Shown: in pieces, positions 7,300 through 9,119 of the stretch
Position numbering within the stretch: position 1 is the stretch's first letter
Layout: every line of letters starts with the position of its first letter
From: Candidatus Omnitrophota bacterium
GTDB taxonomy: Bacteria; Omnitrophota; Gorgyraeia; Tantalellales; Tantalellaceae
Direction of reading: 5' to 3'
Length of the DNA stretch: 9,119 nt
Assembly: GCA_018814505.1 (NCBI GenBank)
Contig: JAHIZQ010000034.1
Span: 1-9,119, forward strand
The notes under the pieces: generated by a model
The model's database searches: none
What the model saw: only the letters and a program-made list of their open reading frames with translations
Told to the model about the DNA's origin: nothing
Translations under genes and position numbers: made by a program

Positions 7300-7972
7300 A
7301 AAACATAAATACGGTTTTTTAAAGGTATTAATATTTAGTTTTCTTTTGGCCTTTCTGGCAATTCTATTTTTTGATAAAATAGTCACATTTGTTATAAATA
7401 ATTGCACTGCGTATAGGGTGACGTACGCTCAGTGGGGTGACAGTATTTTTAGACGCAGTAAAATTAAGGAATTAGAAATACATGGTAAGGATGGAAAATT
7501 TGATGTATATGTGAAAGAAATGCGTATTAACGTAACGAGTTTAGTGTTATTTAAAAATCCACAACTTGAGTTTTTTTGTAAAATGTCAGGTGTTAAGTTT
7601 ATTAGTAACGAAACTAGCATTTTGCCGCCGGGTGACAGAGTACTGGCTTTTTCTTTTGAATCTGGACGTACATATGAAAATATAAGTTTTAACACGTTGA
7701 TTAATAGAAAACTTTTTAAAATAACAGGGTTTAAAGCGGATTCAAAAAATATTAAAATAGAAGGAAACTATACTTTCGATAAAGTTCCAAGCAATGTATT
7801 TTTAGGCGTAAAATTATCATTTTCTCCAGAGATCATAACTGCCATGGATGACAACTTTATAAAAAAAGGTATGCTGTCGCTTGAAGATGATGGATGGTAT
7901 AGCGCGTCCATTGAGTATAATGGGAACCACGAATTGCTCAAAGCGATGTACGATTTTGTTCTCCCGGATTAA
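7286..7972 (+). CDS. Membrane-anchored envelope protein, function unknown, probably frameshifted at its 3' end
   Basis: This 228-residue open frame encodes a basic N-terminus (MGKIKKHKYG), one hydrophobic segment at about 11-29 and a long extracytoplasmic-looking region rich in alternating strand patterns (for example SKIKELEIHGKDGKFDVYV and MRINVTSLVLFKNPQLEF). This arrangement resembles the N-terminal anchors and beta-rich bodies of AsmA/DUF748-like envelope proteins, but I cannot assign a family with confidence. The start overlaps the previous gene by 14 bases and has no clear Shine-Dalgarno, which suggests re-initiation. The TAA at 7970 seems premature: coding-like sequence continues in the -1 frame for about 60 more codons to 8160. 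The intact protein may therefore be about 290 residues long. Confidence 0.75.
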   Translation: MGKIKKHKYGFLKVLIFSFLLAFLAILFFDKIVTFVINNCTAYRVTYAQWGDSIFRRSKIKELEIHGKDGKFDVYVKEMRINVTSLVLFKNPQLEFFCKMSGVKFISNETSILPPGDRVLAFSFESGRTYENISFNTLINRKLFKITGFKADSKNIKIEGNYTFDKVPSNVFLGVKLSFSPEIITAMDDNFIKKGMLSLEDDGWYSASIEYNGNHELLKAMYDFVLPD

Positions 7973-7974
7973 GA

Positions 7975-8160
7975 CGCTTTGCACAAGCATCCTGCAAAAA
8001 TATCTCATTTATTATCGAAGGAATAGACGGGCTTAGTGTCTATAAACTTTCGAGGAAGGACAATTTAGATGTGCTAATTTTTGCCGGACAGATAGAAATT
8101 CATATAAATGTTAATTTAAAAAAGTTAGTTTTTGGCTATATTTCGAAAAAAACTTGTTAA
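7975..8160 (+). pseudogene. Frameshifted 3' continuation of the envelope protein gene
   Basis: Read in the frame starting at 7975, this stretch gives 61 codons with no stop, beginning RFAQASCKNISFIIEGIDG and continuing with VLIFAGQIEIHINVNLKKLVF before TAA at 8158-8160. It has no plausible start codon of its own. Its alternating hydrophobic pattern matches the upstream protein, so it looks like the displaced end of the gene that stops at 7972. A single missing base, most likely between about 7950 and 7970, would account for it. The cause could be a real mutation, a sequencing or assembly error, or less likely a programmed -1 frameshift. Confidence 0.6.
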
Positions 8161-8181
8161 AATTTTAAAATTTAGTATAAT
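8154..8181 (+). promoter_or_regulatory. Sigma70-type promoter of the SPOR-domain gene
   Basis: TTGTTA (8154-8159) and a perfect TATAAT (8176-8181) are separated by 16 bases within an AT-rich tract. Transcription would begin near 8188, giving a leader of about 30 bases before the ATG at 8217. The -35 box overlaps the stop codon of the frameshifted tail. This is the strongest promoter in the window and marks a transcription unit boundary. Confidence 0.75.
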
Positions 8182-8216
8182 ACACATCTTGGGTATAGGT
8201 GTTTATATGCTAAAAC

Positions 8217-8909
8217 ATGGTTCAAATGACAGATAAAGATTTTCAAAAAGATTTTTTTGAAGAAGGAGTTTCTTATTTAACGACAGTAAAGAAACCGCGA
8301 AGGATAAAGCGGTATTCTGAAAAAAGGCTGTTAGCTTATATAAGGATTCCTGTCGAATACATAGTTATTTTAAGTATTGGCGTGTTAGTTTTGCTGATTA
8401 TTTCGTACGCTGTTGGTGTTAAATCCGGCGAAACACGCATGAACGCAAAGTTTGTTGTTAGTGAAATGCCGGTAATTGGACAAAATGAAGTTTTAAAAGA
8501 GGATTTGGGTGCAGTTCAATTATTAGATTCTGAGCCTTTAGTGCAGAAAGAACCTGTAAAACTAGAGGAACCCGTTACGGAAGATGTTCCTGGAAAAATT
8601 GAAGAAAACTTTGACAATACTGATAATGCATTGATTTTAGGCGAAGAAATAGTGACCACGTCGGAGAAAGCCAGTAGTACGCGAGATGGATCGGTGTATA
8701 TTATACAACTTGCGTCGTTTAAAAACGAAAAATCCGCGCAAAAGGAAATCCACGCCCTTGAGCAAATGAATTTAAACGTGGAGGTAGTGAAAAAAGGGGA
8801 ATGGTATCAGGTTTCCGCGGTAGGTTATGAAACAATAAAAGAAGCTAAAGATGCGAAAGAAAAGTTGACGGAAACATACACGGATTGTTATATAAAACGA
8901 ATAGAATGA
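8217..8909 (+). CDS. SPOR-domain membrane protein
   Basis: This 230-residue bitopic protein has a basic cytoplasmic N-terminus of about 45 residues (KKPRRIKRYSEKR), one transmembrane helix at about 47-67 (VEYIVILSIGVLVLLIISYA) and an acidic, Pro/Glu-rich spacer at about 85-155. A C-terminal SPOR domain occupies about 158-229 (YIIQLASFKNEKSAQKEI, then GEWYQVSAVGYETIKEAKDA). SPOR domains bind denuded glycan strands in peptidoglycan, often at the division site, so a role in septation or envelope maintenance is likely by family knowledge. It has its own promoter at 8154-8181. No good Shine-Dalgarno precedes the ATG at 8217, and Met4 at 8226 is an alternative start. The topology resembles FtsN/DedD-type proteins, but I see no support for calling it FtsN. 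Confidence 0.9.
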   Translation: MVQMTDKDFQKDFFEEGVSYLTTVKKPRRIKRYSEKRLLAYIRIPVEYIVILSIGVLVLLIISYAVGVKSGETRMNAKFVVSEMPVIGQNEVLKEDLGAVQLLDSEPLVQKEPVKLEEPVTEDVPGKIEENFDNTDNALILGEEIVTTSEKASSTRDGSVYIIQLASFKNEKSAQKEIHALEQMNLNVEVVKKGEWYQVSAVGYETIKEAKDAKEKLTETYTDCYIKRIE

Positions 8910-8985
8910 TATAAATTTTTCAAAAAAACAAATTAAACATAACATCAGATATTAGTCTTATCTTGATTAATGTCGGTTCAGTAAA

Positions 8986-8992
8986 GGGGAGG
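8986..8992 (+). promoter_or_regulatory. Shine-Dalgarno GGGGAGG of the small basic protein gene
   Basis: This purine-rich GGGGAGG lies 7 bases before the ATG at 9000, an ideal spacing that fixes the start. It is one of the two strongest sites in the window and is consistent with high expression. Confidence 0.8.
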
Positions 8993-8999
8993 CAGAAGA

Positions 9000-9119
9000 A
9001 TGACACAACATCCAAGTTTGAAAACTAGCCAGGTTGGGGCGAAATTTCGTTCTGTATTAAAAAGATATGAACGAATAAAGGAATTGGTTGAAAAAGAAAA
9101 ATGGGAAGAAAAAAAAGAT
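9000..9119 (+). CDS. Small basic protein (Chlamydia/Verrucomicrobia type), 3' end outside the window
   Basis: Forty codons are visible before the window ends, starting MTQHPSLKTSQVGAKF and continuing RSVLKRYERIKELVEKEKW. The opening (M-[ST]-Q-H-P-S-L), the RSVLKR[YF]ER core and the strongly basic composition match the 'small basic protein' family annotated in Chlamydiae, Verrucomicrobia, Planctomycetes and Omnitrophota, which is usually under 100 residues. Its function is not established to my knowledge. The size and charge suggest RNA or ribosome association, but that is inference. The frame is open to the window edge, so this is the N-terminal part only. It lies 90 bases downstream of the SPOR gene with its own strong Shine-Dalgarno. 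I could not find a convincing promoter or terminator in the gap. Confidence 0.82.
   Translation, partial: MTQHPSLKTSQVGAKFRSVLKRYERIKELVEKEKWEEKKD

Noticed and set aside
8207..8236. A short upstream reading frame starting at ATG 8207
   Set aside because: It encodes only nine residues ending inside the SPOR gene and has no ribosome binding site or leader-peptide features.
8910..8985. A terminator or promoter between the SPOR gene and the small basic protein gene
   Set aside because: There is no GC-rich hairpin before a T run, and no -35/-10 pair with acceptable spacing and match could be found.

Overview
The window is an AT-rich bacterial chromosome segment with every gene on the + strand. 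It holds eight protein genes complete or nearly so, two protein genes cut by the window edges, one tRNA, and a 3' coding stretch separated from its gene by a frameshift. I see no transposase, integrase, CRISPR array or phage gene, so this reads as ordinary chromosome. The last gene encodes the start of a 'small basic protein' of the type annotated in Chlamydiae, Verrucomicrobia and related lineages (opening MTQHPSL). Together with the low GC, the pfkB-type kinase and the ATPase type, this suggests a PVC-superphylum bacterium, probably Candidatus Omnitrophota. That placement is inference and rests on no search.

Layout: (1) 1-811, the 3' end of a PfkB-family sugar kinase, whose stop codon directly abuts a tRNA-Gly(CCC) gene with an encoded CCA end. 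(2) 812-1050, non-coding, with one plausible sigma70-type promoter. (3) 1051-3275, a large P-loop ATPase with a winged-helix domain and a possible degenerate nuclease-like tail, overlapping by ATGA an MJ0936/YfcE-type metallophosphoesterase. (4) 3299-4341, an imperfect palindromic repeat running into the first codons of a CaCA-type cation exchanger. (5) 4349-8160, a tight run of dgt (dNTP triphosphohydrolase), a GAF/HD-GYP protein, a small winged-helix-like protein and a membrane-anchored protein. The last of these appears frameshifted near its 3' end: about 60 in-frame codons continue in the -1 frame up to 8160. (6) 8154-8909, a good TTGTTA-16-TATAAT promoter driving a membrane-anchored SPOR-domain protein. 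(7) 9000 to the end, the small basic protein gene behind a strong Shine-Dalgarno.

Genes in blocks 3 to 5 are spaced as operons (overlaps or gaps under about 60 bases) with no obvious terminator between them, so 1051-8160 could be one long transcript. The themes are nucleotide and phosphate chemistry (Dgt, phosphoesterase, HD-GYP), cation transport and envelope proteins. No shared pathway is evident.

The points most worth a second look are the frameshifted envelope gene, the HD-GYP protein with substitutions at catalytic and metal-ligand positions (HDAGQ instead of HDxGK, and serine in place of the VAD-type aspartate), and the palindromic repeat that supplies the nominal start codon of the exchanger.
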